From contig JADJES010000022.1 in assembly GCA_016708955.1 (NCBI GenBank), positions 1 through 37,101 of the forward strand: a DNA stretch of 37,101 bases, in the 5' to 3' direction. This document shows, in pieces, positions 25,197 through 35,746 of the stretch. Under the pieces are notes generated by a model. The model ran no database searches, was not told the origin of the DNA, and worked only from the letters and a program-made list of their open reading frames with translations. How positions within the stretch are numbered: the first letter of the stretch is position 1; every line of letters begins with the position of its first letter. The position numbers were made by a program, and so were the translations under genes. This DNA is from Nitrosomonas sp. (GTDB taxonomy: Bacteria; Pseudomonadota; Gammaproteobacteria; Burkholderiales; Nitrosomonadaceae).

Positions 25197-25479
25197 TATG
25201 CAATGTTGAAATTTATACTTGGTCAATATTTTCAATAGGCGTCAACATTTACTTCAAAGCAGGGCTATTTTGCGGGTAGAAACACCAATGCAAATAATAT
25301 TGAACAAGCTTGTTGTAACAATCAGTTAATTACTAGACTAGCAGATTATATTTTCTAGTCTAGAGCCTTTGACTACCTAAAGCATAATTGACACCTAATA
25401 CACTTTTAGTGTAAAAAGTGTTAAATATGTAATGTTGTGTATTTTGCAATTCAATCAAAATCAAATTTGAGCGGATCGG
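25197..25479 (+). promoter_or_regulatory. Upstream region of the cus cluster with two inverted repeats
   Basis: CTAGACTAG (25333-25341) and CTAGTCTAG (25355-25363) are perfect 9-bp arms around a 13-nt AT-rich loop. Further on, TTGACA at 25388-25393 is a consensus -35 followed by ACACTTTT...AAAAAGTGT, an inverted repeat lying where the -10 would be, the position for an operator. A metal-responsive control site is plausible; no regulator gene is present. Confidence 0.45.
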
Positions 25480-25848
25480 ATGAAGCTTTTAGTGCACAGA
25501 TTATTTTTGGTTCTAATTATGCTTTGGTTACCAGTGCAAGGAACATTCTCTGCTGGGATACCACTGTGCTTACATGAAGAAAATGCTGATAACAAGTTAA
25601 ATACCGATGTTATTATTATAATTAATGACCACCTCCGCACTATTCATCACGAGCAACCAATGGATAGCAGCGTGATCTCTAATCAAGAGTGTGAGGCAAA
25701 CGCTTTATGTCAAGCAAGCTTTAGTACAGTTATTATATCTGCACTCTCTGCGGTAATTCCCTCTGATAGCTTTTCCTATGCAATCTCGCTAATAGCTAAA
25801 CCTATCTCATTCATTCCTGAGCAACCTCAACGTCCTCCTCTAACTTAG
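25480..25848 (+). CDS. Small exported protein at the head of the cus cluster
   Basis: 122 residues. MKLLVHRLFLVLIMLWLPVQ followed by GTFSA is a clear signal peptide. The mature part has few cysteines (CLH, QECEANALCQ) and ends IPEQPQRPPLT, a tail seen in small periplasmic proteins encoded beside heavy-metal efflux operons (DUF2946-like). Function is not known to me. It lies first in the row of plus-strand metal efflux genes, about 200 bp before the outer-membrane gene. Frame intact. Confidence 0.6.
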   Translation: MKLLVHRLFLVLIMLWLPVQGTFSAGIPLCLHEENADNKLNTDVIIIINDHLRTIHHEQPMDSSVISNQECEANALCQASFSTVIISALSAVIPSDSFSYAISLIAKPISFIPEQPQRPPLT

Positions 25849-26052
25849 TTCCGCTGCGCGTGTGCGCATCACCTAGAAAATTTCTACAGTATTGGCAGTA
25901 GTGATAGGTGCTACCTAAATTGAGTTCAATGAATTTCATTTGTATAAAATTCAAGTAATTCATCTTATATAGATAAACGATAAGACGCGCACCGAATCTT
26001 TCTTGGGCTGGACCTCGCTTTAAGCTTTGGTACCAAGAACACGAGATATTTT

Positions 26053-26295
26053 ATGTCCCCACTATTTATTTTGTTAAACAGCATCTCTTTAGACAGGTTA
26101 CTACTTGTAAACAGTGCTACTGCTGGAACAAATCATAATGTTCTAACGGTTCGATATAATCCAGATTTGGCGCAAATGCGGGCTCGAGCAGCAGCATTAG
26201 TGACGATTCCATCTCAAGGCACCCAGCCTGATCTCGAAATCAGTTACAGTTCTGGAAATCTACCACTGGCTTCAGAAATGGGTAGATTGCAATGA
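26053..26295 (+). pseudogene. TolC-family outer membrane efflux protein, N-terminal fragment
   Basis: Contains YNPDLAQMRARAAALVTIPS then DLEISYSSGNLPLA, the first helical segment of metal-efflux TolC-family proteins. It ends at 26295 and is not the N-terminus of the cusC-like gene that follows, because that gene has its own copy of the same segment (LDELVQEALAKNPDIRASLQ). So this is the relic of a second, different efflux gene. Confidence 0.6.
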
Positions 26296-26366
26296 GAGGC
26301 ATAAAATTCCCAGCTATTTATTGTAAAGTCGTTTTTTTCTGAGCACTTTCTTATGTTGTAGTTTAG

Positions 26367-27521
26367 TTTTTCGGTGGTGAGGTTTTCTCCAGGCTAGACG
26401 AACTTGTTCAGGAGGCGCTAGCAAAGAACCCAGATATTCGTGCAAGTCTGCAGCGATGGGAATCAGCCAGAGCTGTGATCCCACAAGTACAGACTCTACC
26501 TGACCCAAAAGTAACGATGGGATATCGCGATATGGCCCGACAGGATGTAATGTATGGATTAAGTCAGGAAATTCCGTTCCCCGGTAAGTTAGGACTTAAA
26601 GGCGAGATTGCCGCTCGAAGATCAGATCGCATTGAACAGGATTATCTGGCAACACAATTAGCAGTGATAGCCCGATTAAAAGAGGTTTTCTACGATCTGC
26701 ACTTCGTACATGACTCAATTCGTGTTTTACAACAAACAATGCTGCTGTTGCAGCAGTTTGAAAAGACTGCCACTGCCCGCTATTCGGTTGGCCAGGCAGC
26801 ACAGCAGGATGTTTTGCGGGCCTCAACCGAAATTTCACGCTTACTGGCACGTTTAGCCACTCTGGAACAACGTAGGCAATCACTACACGCGGGCATCAAT
26901 CGAATTCTGAATAGACTTCCGAGCGATCCGCTAGGCATACCCGAGGAAATTCGATTCACACCGATGCGTTATTCTATTGCGGAACTAAACGATTTACTGG
27001 ATCAATCTTCTCCTTTGTTGCATGGTCAGCAAAGAACCGTAGAGCAAGGTAATCAAGCCATTGCGCTGGCCAAGCGGGAATACTATCCGGATTTCGAGCT
27101 CAGTGGCCTTGGAACGCGCGATCCAGTCATGAATGTGAATGGCTACCAGGTCATGTTGAATATCAAAATCCCACTTTATTACGCCACTAAACAACGAGAA
27201 GGTGTGAATGAAGCAATTGCAAGTCGTGAGGCGGTATTTCAGGATCTTCATGCACTACGGCAAGAATTACTGGCTCGCATTAAAGATGACATGGCTCAAG
27301 CCGAGCGCGCTGAGCTGCTTATCAAGTTATTGAGAGATGCCATTATTCCCCAATCACGTTTAACGCTCGCTTCAGCTCAAGCCAGCTATGCAGTCGGTCG
27401 TGTGGATTTTCTGACTTTGCTTAATAGCTTACTAACCTTACAAGAAAATGAACTGGAGTTCCACAGTGAAATGGTTGAACATAAAAAGGCGTTGGCTCGG
27501 CTGGAAGGGATCATAGGGTAG
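26367..27521 (+). pseudogene. cusC: CusC-like outer membrane channel, N-terminus missing
   Basis: From 26367 the frame is open and reads RLDELVQEALAKNPDIRASL, then QTLPDPKVTMGYRD, QEIPFPGKLGLKGEIAARRS and the second TolC repeat ending VDFLTLLNSLLTLQENELEF. This is a TolC-family component of a tripartite heavy-metal pump, normally a trimeric tunnel across outer membrane and periplasm. No start codon or lipoprotein/signal peptide lies in frame: TAG at 26364 closes the frame upstream. ATG 26475 would give 348 residues without a signal. The 5' end has been lost or is hidden by a frameshift. cusB follows 30 bp later. Confidence 0.8.
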
Positions 27522-27551
27522 CTCCATGAACATCTCTTCCTGACATCACGT

Positions 27552-28774
27552 ATGCGCTATGGCTTGGTTGTTCTTGCCGTGGCAATTGCCATAATCACTG
27601 TTTTCTTGTTTTCCACTTTAATCAATCAGAATTTAACGAAGACTCTCCTCATGGCAATGACATGAGTATGGATAAAACAGGGCATGGAAATCAAGAGCAG
27701 ATAATCGAAGGCAATCTGGAACTTGCGCATTCTTCACAGACCGAGAAATCTACCGAGTCGCAGAATATGCTGTTTGTCAGCCCAAAACGACTGCAATCAA
27801 TCGGCGTCACGTTCGAACCGGCAAAACGACAAGCAGTAGATCATGTTATTCGTACCGTAGGCCGGGTGGAAGTGGATGAAAAGCTCCTTTCCCGCGTTAC
27901 CATAAAACTGGAGGGCTGGGTAGATCAATTGTTCGTTAACTTCACAGGAGAACACGTTAAGCAAGGACAAAAATTGTTCACCTATATAGTCCTGAATTAT
28001 TGGCAACGCAGGAAGAATATCTAATTTCGCTACAGAGTAGTCAGACATTGGGAAAAAGTGAGTTTCCCGAAGTAGCACAAGGTGCACGAGCTTGCTGGAA
28101 GCATCACGTCGTAGAATGCTGTTGTGGGATATAGAACCGCACCATATTCAAGATCTTGAGCGTACAGGCATTGTACTCACAACCCTACCAATCCATGCGC
28201 CGCAAAGCGGCACCGTAATCGACAGAACGGCGGTAACAGGATTGCACGTGAAGCCTGGCGATGAACTCTATACTATCGCCGATTTATCCCACATCTGGAT
28301 TATGGGCGATATCTACGAATATGAGATGCCGCTGATAGAGATAGGTCAGCGCGCCACCGTAACACTATCCTATGTGCCGGATATGACGCTTCAAACGCGC
28401 ATCACCTTCATTTATCCCACCATTGATCCACTATCGCGCACCGGCAAGGTGCGCTTCGAATAGATAATCCGGGAGAAAAGCTTAAACCCGGCATGTACGC
28501 TAATCTGGAACTCAAAATTCCGCTGGGTGTGCGGCTTGTCGTACCCAAGAATGCAGTATTGGAATCGGGTGAGCGGCAGATCATTTTATTCATCTTGGCG
28601 GCGGTCGGCTCGAATGGCGCAATGCCAAAATTGGCCAACGCAGTGGCGATTGGGTAGAAATACTGGAAGGAATCCAGGGAGGGCGAACACGTCATCACTT
28701 CAGCCAACTTCCTGCTTGACTCCGAAAGCCAATTGAAGTCAGCGGTTGGCGGCATGCCTGGCATGAAGCACTAA
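27552..28774 (+). pseudogene. cusB: CusB-like periplasmic adaptor, several frameshifts
   Basis: Starts MRYGLVVLAVAIAIITVFLF, a membrane anchor or signal; then, across frames, LFVSPKRLQSIGVTFEPAKR, VDHVIRTVGRVEVDEKLLSR, the barrel-sandwich part IHAPQSGTVIDRTAVTGLHV, DLSHIWIMGDIYEYEMPLIE and the end LKSAVGGMPGMKH. Frame changes lie near 27635, 27985, 28090, 28457 and in 28590-28690. This is the adaptor linking CusA and CusC, which also passes Cu+/Ag+ through methionines. The corrected protein would be of normal length (about 400). Dense single-base shifts make base-calling error or recent decay equally possible. Confidence 0.82.
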
Positions 28775-28784
28775 GGCAACGATT

Positions 28785-31700
28785 ATGATCGAAAATCTCA
28801 TCGAATTTTGCGCCAGAAACCGACTCATCGTATTTTTGCTGGTGTTTGGTGCGGCTACTGCCGGTCTATGGGCAATGAAAAATACCCCCATCGATGCCCT
28901 GCCGGACTTGTCCGATACTCAAGTCATCATCTACGCGTCATGGGCAGGGCGCTCTCCGGATTTGGTGGAAGACCAGATCACTTATCCCATCGTGTCTGCT
29001 CTGCTTTCTGCGCCAAATGTCACCGTGGTGCGCGGGCTTTCGGATTTCGGTTCTTCCTATGTTTATGTGCTATTCAAGGAAGGCACCGATATTTACTGGG
29101 CACGATCCCGTGTGTTGGAATATATGAATCAGTTATCTGGCAAACTGCCGGACGGAGTGGCGCCGCAACTGGGGCCGGATGCCACCGCAGTGGGCTGGGT
29201 GTTTCAATACGCCTTGGTGGATGAAAGCGGCCAACAAAGTCTCGCTTCGTTGCGTTCGTTCCAGGATTGGTATCTGCGTTACTGGCTGGCGGCTGTGGAC
29301 GGGGTGGCGGAGGTTGCTAGTGTGGGTGGCTTCGTACGTCAGTACCAGATCAATCTCGATCCTACCAAGGTGCTGGCTTATAAACTCAACCTGAATGAGA
29401 TTCTCGACAAGATACGTATGAGCAATCTGGATGTGGGCGGACGGGTGATGGAGTTTTCCGGCGTCGAGTACATGATCCGTGGGCGCGGCTACATCGAATC
29501 CACCGCAGATATCGAGAAAATTGCCGTGGGCGTCAATGCCCACGGTACGCCGATTTTGCTGCGCGACGTAGCCTCGGTCAGACTGGGCCCGGATATGCGC
29601 CGTGGCCTGGCTGAGTTGAACGGCCAGGGCGAGACCGTGGGAGGTGTGGTCATCATGCGCTTTGGCGAGGATGCCATGGAAGTGATCAACCGCGTCAAGG
29701 CCAAGATCAAGGAGATCGAACCATCCCTTGCCTAAGGGTGTCAAGATTGTCACTGCTTACGATCGCAGCGATCTGATCCGTGAATCTATCAGCACGGCTA
29801 CAGAAAATCTGATCGAAGAGTTGGTGGTAGTCAGCGTGCTCATTTACGGATTCTTGCTGCACCTGCGCTCCGCACTCATCCCGATAATCACCTTGCCTTT
29901 GGCAGTATTGATTGCGTTCATTCCCATGTATTATCTCGGCGTTGGCTTAAATATCATGGCCATCGGCGGCATTATCGTTGCCATGGGCGACATGGTAGAT
30001 GCGTCCATTGTTATGGTGGATAATGCCCACAAGCGACTGGAAGAATGGGAGCGTGACGGTCGCAAAGGCGACCGCGAGCAAATCCTCATTGATTCCGCCA
30101 AGGAAGTCGGGCCGCCAATTTTTGCCTCACTTCTGGTCATTGCAATCGCTTTCATGCCTGTATTCGTTCTGGAAGCTCAGGAAGGTCGACTATTTACACC
30201 GCTGGCTCTAACCAAAACCTTGGCCATCGCCATGAGCGCAATACTCGCCGTGACGTTGATTCCGGCGCTGTTGTCTATTTTAATTCGTGGCCGCATTTTC
30301 CCAGAGAAACGTCATCCGGTGACCCGTCTGTTGCGGAAGGCATATGCACCGCTACTGTCTTTAGCTTTGCGTTACCGATGGATTCTAATCGTGCTTTCCT
30401 TATTTCTAATGGCGAGTATTGTAATTCCATTGCAGCGTATGGGATCAGAGTTTATGCCGCCGCTGTATGAAGGTACGATTCTCTACATGCCGACAACCTT
30501 ACCAGGCATTTCGGTGACGGAAGTGGGTATGCTGTTGCAGCAAATGGATCAAAAACTGATGTCCTTTCCCGAAGTGGATCGCGTATTTGGCAAGGCTGGG
30601 CGTGCCGAAACGTCCACTGATCCGGCGCCGTTAAGCATGATGGAAGTGATCGTGGAGCTAAAGCCCAAAGAACAATGGCGTAAAGACCTGAGTTATGAAG
30701 ATTTGATCACCGAAATGGACCAAGCACTGCAATTTCCTGGCGTTACCAATGCCTGGACAATGCCCATCAAGGCACGCCTCGACATGCTCACGACAGGCGT
30801 GCGTACGCCCGTGGGCATCAAAATATTCGGGCCGAATTTAAAGACTATTGAGACCATTGGCAAGGACATCGAGATGATCGCCAAAGACGTCCCCGGCACC
30901 CGCAGCGTCTATGCGGAGCGCGTTTCAGGCGGCTATTATTTGGATTTTATCATCAACCGAGATGAAATCGCTCGCTATGGCTTCACCGTTATGGACGTGA
31001 GCAAAATCATCGAATCGGGTATCGGCGGGGAAAACATCACCACCACCATAGAGGGGCGCGAGCGCTATCCTGTCAACCTGCGCTACCAGCGTGAACTGCG
31101 CGACGACCTGGACAAGCTGGGACGGTTGACGGTGAGCACTCCCACTGGCGCCCAGGTACCTCTGGCACAGCTGGCAGAATTACGCATGGTCAGCGGTCCT
31201 GCCATGATCCGTGACGAAGATGGCATGTTGTCCGGTTATGTTTATGTAGACATGGCTGATCGCGATGTGGGCAGTTATGTGGAAGAATTGAGCAGGTAGT
31301 CCGCGATAAGATTGAACTGCCTACCGGTTATGCACTGGCCTGGTCAGGTCAATATGAATTCATGGAACGGGTAAAAGAACGGCTCAAAATATTCGTACCA
31401 TTGACCCTCGCCATTATTTTCTTTTGTATTATTTACGTTCCGTTCCGTCGCCGAAACACTCATGGTCATGCTCGGGGTGCCGCTTTCACTGGTCGGCGGC
31501 CTCTGGGCGCTGTATTGGCTGAATTACAATATGAGCATCGCCGTATGGGTGGGTTTAATTGCGCTGGCTGGGGTGGCTGCCGAGACCAGCGCCATCATGC
31601 TGTCCTATTTGGACGGGGCAGTAAAGCGGCGGCGAGAATCCGGGCAATTGAACTCCTCGATGACTTGCTGGAAACTGTGAAATCGGGAGCCATGGAACGC

Positions 31701-31913
31701 ATCCGCCCGGTGATGACAGGCTTGGCCAATATCGTCGGTTTGATGCCGGTCATGCTGGCCACCGGCGTCGGTGCTGATGTGATGAAGCGATTGGCTGCAC
31801 CGATGATCGGCGGCGTTGGCTCGGCCCTGCTGCTGACCCTGTTCGTGATCCCGGCTATCTATGTGATTTGGCGTTGGCATAAAGATATCAAGTATCTGGC
31901 AGATAAAACATAA
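28785..31913 (+). pseudogene. cusA: CusA-like Cu+/Ag+ RND efflux pump, frameshifted
   Basis: Corrected length about 1040 residues, normal for heavy-metal RND pumps. It starts MIENLIEFCARNRLIVFLLV; IDALPDLSDTQVIIYASWAG is the CusA form, unlike the zinc/cobalt CzcA form. Membrane helix 4 carries GDMVDASIVMVDNAHKR with the proton-relay acidic residue, and LSMMEV and ARLDMLTTGVRTPVGIK fit the methionine-based site. Frame changes lie near 29725 (one extra T), 31297, 31430 and 31660. CusA drives Cu+/Ag+ from periplasm or cytoplasm through CusB and CusC using the proton gradient. It begins 10 bp after cusB. Confidence 0.88.
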
Positions 31914-31971
31914 ATAAAGCACCGAATCGGGAAGATCTTACTGAATTAATGTTAACGGAAAAGGTGCTTTC

Positions 31972-34755
31972 ATGACCACATGGCATAACCAATCAACAAC
32001 CGAACTCGCAAATCTTCTTGCGACCGATACGGAAAAGGGACTGACTGATCAGGAAGTTGCCGACCGGCTCAAACGCTATGGGTCAAATAAACTGCGCAAA
32101 GGCAAACGATTCTCCGCTCTTGCGATTTTTGTAAGTCAGTTCAAGAGCCTCGTCATTTGGGTGCTGATTGGTGCAGCGGCTGTTTCCGTAGCGCTGGGAG
32201 AGACTATTGACGGTATCGCTATTATTTCAATTGTAATCTTGAATGCAATCATCGGTTTTATTCAGGAATTTCGCGCCGAAAAAGCCGCTGCTGCATTGGC
32301 GCGCTTGGCGGCACCCCATTGCCGTGTGGTGCGCAACGGCCATAGTACAGTGATCGCCGCTACTGAAATTGTTCCAGGCGATATTCTGTTGCTGGAAGGC
32401 GGCGATCTGGTTGCTGCGGATGCCCGCCTGATTCAGGCATCGGTACTTCGTACCAACGAAGCGCCGCTCACCGGAGAATCTCAAGTAGTCAATAAAAGTA
32501 TTGACAACCTACCCACAGAAACGCCGCTGGCTGAGCAAAAGAATATGGTTTTTCTTGGTACCAGCGTGACCGGCGGCTCTGGTCGCGCTTTGGTAGTGAA
32601 TACCGGGATGGAGACGCAACTCGGGCATATTGCCAAATTGCTGGAGAGTGCAGAAAGTGGAGAAACCCCACTGCAGCGAAGACTCGATCGGGTAGCGCGT
32701 CTATTATTGTGGGCATGTTTAGGTATTGTCGTGCTGATTTTCGGTCTTGGGTACCTGCGGGGTCTTGCGCCCGTTTGAGCTTTTCCTGAGTGCAGTCAGT
32801 CTTGCCGTTGCAGCCATTCCCGAGGATTGCCGGCAGTGGTAACGATTGCGCTCGCTTTGGGTGTGCAGCGTATGGCGCAGCGTAATGCATTGGTGCGGCA
32901 CATGGCCGCTGTCGAAACGTTGGGCTGTGCCGAAGTCATCTGTACCGACAAGACCGGCACGCTGACAATGGGTGAAATGACTGCGCGTAAGTTGATTACA
33001 TCAGAAAGCTTGTATCGCGTCACCGGCGAAGGTTACGCCACGGAAGGTGCATTCTTTACCGGCGACGTGGAAAGTCTGCCAGCAGAAAACCCTGAACTCC
33101 TGGCCTTGCTGCGCGCATCGGCCGCCTGCAACGATACTGAGTTAACCTCAATAGATGGCCGGCCTGCGGTAGTAGGAGACCCCACCGAAGGCGCGCTACT
33201 GGTGGCCGCAGCGAAAGGTAATATTACGCGTGAAGCAATCGAGACTGAGATGCCGCGATTAGCTACCGTGCCTTTTGACTCTGATCGCAAACGCATGACC
33301 GTCATTCGTCAACAAGAAAACCATCCGTTGGCATTCGTCAAGGGTGCGCCCGAAGTGATTCTCAGCCGCTGCACCCTGATCCTTACCAATCAGGGCGTCA
33401 GGGAACTGACTGAAAGCGATCGCACTCGGCTGCTCCAGGCCAACACATTGCTGGCGCATGATGCATTGCGGGTACTTGCCGTCGCTGAACGCCCACTGAA
33501 GGACTTAAGTTTCGGAGAGGGTGTGGTTGTGAATGACAACGAAATCGAAAAAGATTTGACCTTTCTGGGTCTCGGCTCGGAAGCACAGGACCCACCTCGC
33601 GCCGAGGCAAAGGAAGCCGTGATCAAATGCAAACGCGCTGGCATCAAAACCGTGATGATACCGGCGACCATCCCGATACTGCACGAGCGATAGGTGCTGA
33701 ATTGGGGCATTCTAGGCAAGGGCGATGAAGTTTCGTAGGAGTTGATCTCGATCGCCTGGATGACAAACGCTGACGGAACGTGTCGCACAGATTTCTGTGT
33801 ATACGCGTTACTGCTGACACAAAGCTGCGCACATTGTGCGTGCCTGGAAACCATGGAAAAAATTGTCGCGATGACCGGTGATGGTGTTAATCAGTGCGCC
33901 TGCACTCAAGGAGGCCTCCATCGGTATTGCTGTAGATCAATACGGCACTGAAGTTGCAAGGAAGCTGCCGACATCATCATCACCGATGATAATTTTGCTT
34001 CTATCGTTATTTGCGGTGGAAGAGGGGCGGGGCATATACGACAACATTGCCAAAACGCTGGCCTATCTGCTGAGTGCAATACCGGCGGGTGTTATGATGT
34101 TAGTCGCGTCCTGTTGGGCTGGCCACTACCGCTTCTGGCGCTGCATCTTCTATGGATCAATCTGGTGACAGACGGCTTTCCAGCGCTCGCTCTGGCGGCT
34201 GATCGATTGACCGCGACGTGTTGAATCGCCCGCCGCGAAGTTCGCAAGAGACATTATTCAATCAAGATTTCCTCAAATAACCTGTTCACCGGCTTGCTGA
34301 CTGCTGGTGTCACACTCGGCGTATTCGCCTATGAACTCTCTACTACATCAATAACAGCCTCGAGCAAGCTCGTAATGCTGCTTTTACCACGCTTAAAGTG
34401 ATTGCTGAGCTGCGCACTTTGTTTTTGTTTGGTTGCCGCAGCGAACAGCGTACCATTTGGCAGATAGGCTTGTTCTCCAACATGCGCTTGTTTCTGATTG
34501 TGGTGGCAAGCTTCTACGCTGTACTTTCACTGGCGATACACCATGTTTCCACTGTTTTAAACACTGTTCCAGATCGAGCCCATTTCATTAGTCGGTGTAT
34601 TGGATGGATCGCTGCTGGTGTGTGCCACTACTCGATCTTCAGTTGAGAAAAGTTATCGTTATCGCCATGGGAAAAATAAAAATAAACACAACAATATACA
34701 GTGATCTCCTAGCTACAGGGATGCATATGACAAACAATGATCAAAGTAGCTAAAG
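31972..34755 (+). pseudogene. P2-type cation-transporting ATPase (calcium/magnesium type), heavily frameshifted
   Basis: The first 268 residues are clean: N-terminal cation ATPase domain (GLTDQEVADRLKRYGSNKLR), first helices and actuator with LTGES. Then frames shift near 32775 and 32825; DKTGT is in VICTDKTGTLTMG, KGAPEVI is present, GDGVN near 33880 and the C-terminal helices with LWINLVTDGFPALALAADRL appear in pieces to about 34680. A frame stays open to TAA 34753-34755. Family members export Ca2+, or move Mg2+ or Na+; substrate cannot be told. AAAAGGTG precedes ATG 31972. Shifts are more frequent after 33650 than anywhere else in the window, some with substitutions. Confidence 0.82.
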
Positions 34756-34869
34756 CAGGGCACCAATTGAAAAGCTTGTGCCGACATTGTGGAAACTTGA
34801 TTGCCAAAACAACCCTATAATTCTGCCGGGTGATGCATATTGTTCCCGAACATTGTTTCCTCAAAACTA

Positions 34870-35470
34870 GAGATACCTACGCAAGACATGGAGGCATGTT
34901 GTCTCCTGGCAGAAACGTGGTGAGCGCACTGGATCTTAAGAGAACACGAGACCAGTTTGCACTCTAAACGCGTTGCTTACCACTTCATTAGTGTTAACAC
35001 GTCGGTTTCCGATCAAATACCATTCAGCAAATTTACTGGGGAGCTTTGTTGCACGACATTGGCAAGATTAGTATTTCCGATGCCATATTATTGAAACCCG
35101 ATTCGCGTAGAATCTGGTGGACTGAAATAGGGGCACTATCCCGAAAAAGGCTATCATCTCATATCGCAAATACCCGGCATGACGGATGCCGCAGATATTA
35201 TTCTCTCGCGAGGGAACGCTGTGATGGATCGAGTTGCAAAGGGGCTGAAGGCGGCAATCCAGATTCCTTTAGGTGCCACGCCTTTTCATGGTTATTGATA
35301 CTTTGGATGCCGTACTTTTACGATGAACCTTATCGTAAAGCAGAATTGTTGTTGTAGCCAAGGCGGAGATATTGCGCATGGCAGGAAGTCAGTTTGACCC
35401 AGAAACCATAGAAGCTTTCAGCGCTGGGGAAGAAACGCTTCGAAAAATGGTCATCGCTAAATGCTGGGCT
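34870..35470 (+). pseudogene. HD-GYP domain protein, decayed
   Basis: Pieces in several frames: SLHSKRVAYH near 34955, LLHDIGKISISDAILLKPDS at about 35045-35105 (the HD dyad of the phosphohydrolase), IPGMTDAADIILS near 35170, a GYP-like DGSSCKG near 35228, LDAVLYDEPYRKAE-like residues near 35305-35342, and AGSQFDPETIEAFS to about 35420. HD-GYP proteins degrade cyclic di-GMP and are often joined to receiver domains; no receiver domain can be read upstream in 34690-34870. The gene is broken by many single-base shifts. Confidence 0.7.
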
Positions 35471-35499
35471 TCTCACCAGGAATGAAGAATATGATGATG

Positions 35500-35508
35500 T
35501 GGTATAAT
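35500..35508 (+). promoter_or_regulatory. Extended -10 promoter element
   Basis: TGGTATAAT is a consensus extended -10 box, 48 bp upstream of the small exported-protein start at 35556. No good -35 is seen, as is common with extended -10 promoters. Confidence 0.5.
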
Positions 35509-35555
35509 GTAGTAGGATATTAACTACGACCATAACTTAATAATGGCATATAACT

Positions 35556-35746
35556 ATGAGAACGATTTTATCATTAGCTATTTTGGTTTTGTTCTTGGGT
35601 ACTAACTTCCTGTTACGCCTTTTGAACCTATACGAATGGATATGACTGAAAATTCGGAATGCAAAAACTCCCCTGAGTGCTATAATGAACTTATGGCGGT
35701 AGCAAAGAGATACTGCAAAGGAGATGCAGTCAAATGCAGAAGAACA
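35556..35746 (+). pseudogene. Small cysteine-containing exported protein, cut by ISL3 copy 2
   Basis: MRTILSLAILVLFLGTNF is a signal-peptide-like start. After a one-base shift near 35610 the frame reads MDMTENSECKNSPECYNELM and VAKRYCKGDAVKCRR, with five cysteines in about 45 residues, until the ISL3 end at 35747. I do not recognise it. Cysteine spacing suggests a small disulphide-bonded or metal-binding periplasmic protein; this is inference. Its 3' end is lost. Confidence 0.45.

Noticed and set aside
28785..31913. CzcA (zinc/cobalt/cadmium) assignment
   Set aside because: The ALPDLSDTQV and DMLTTGVRTPVGIK segments are of the CusA monovalent-metal type.
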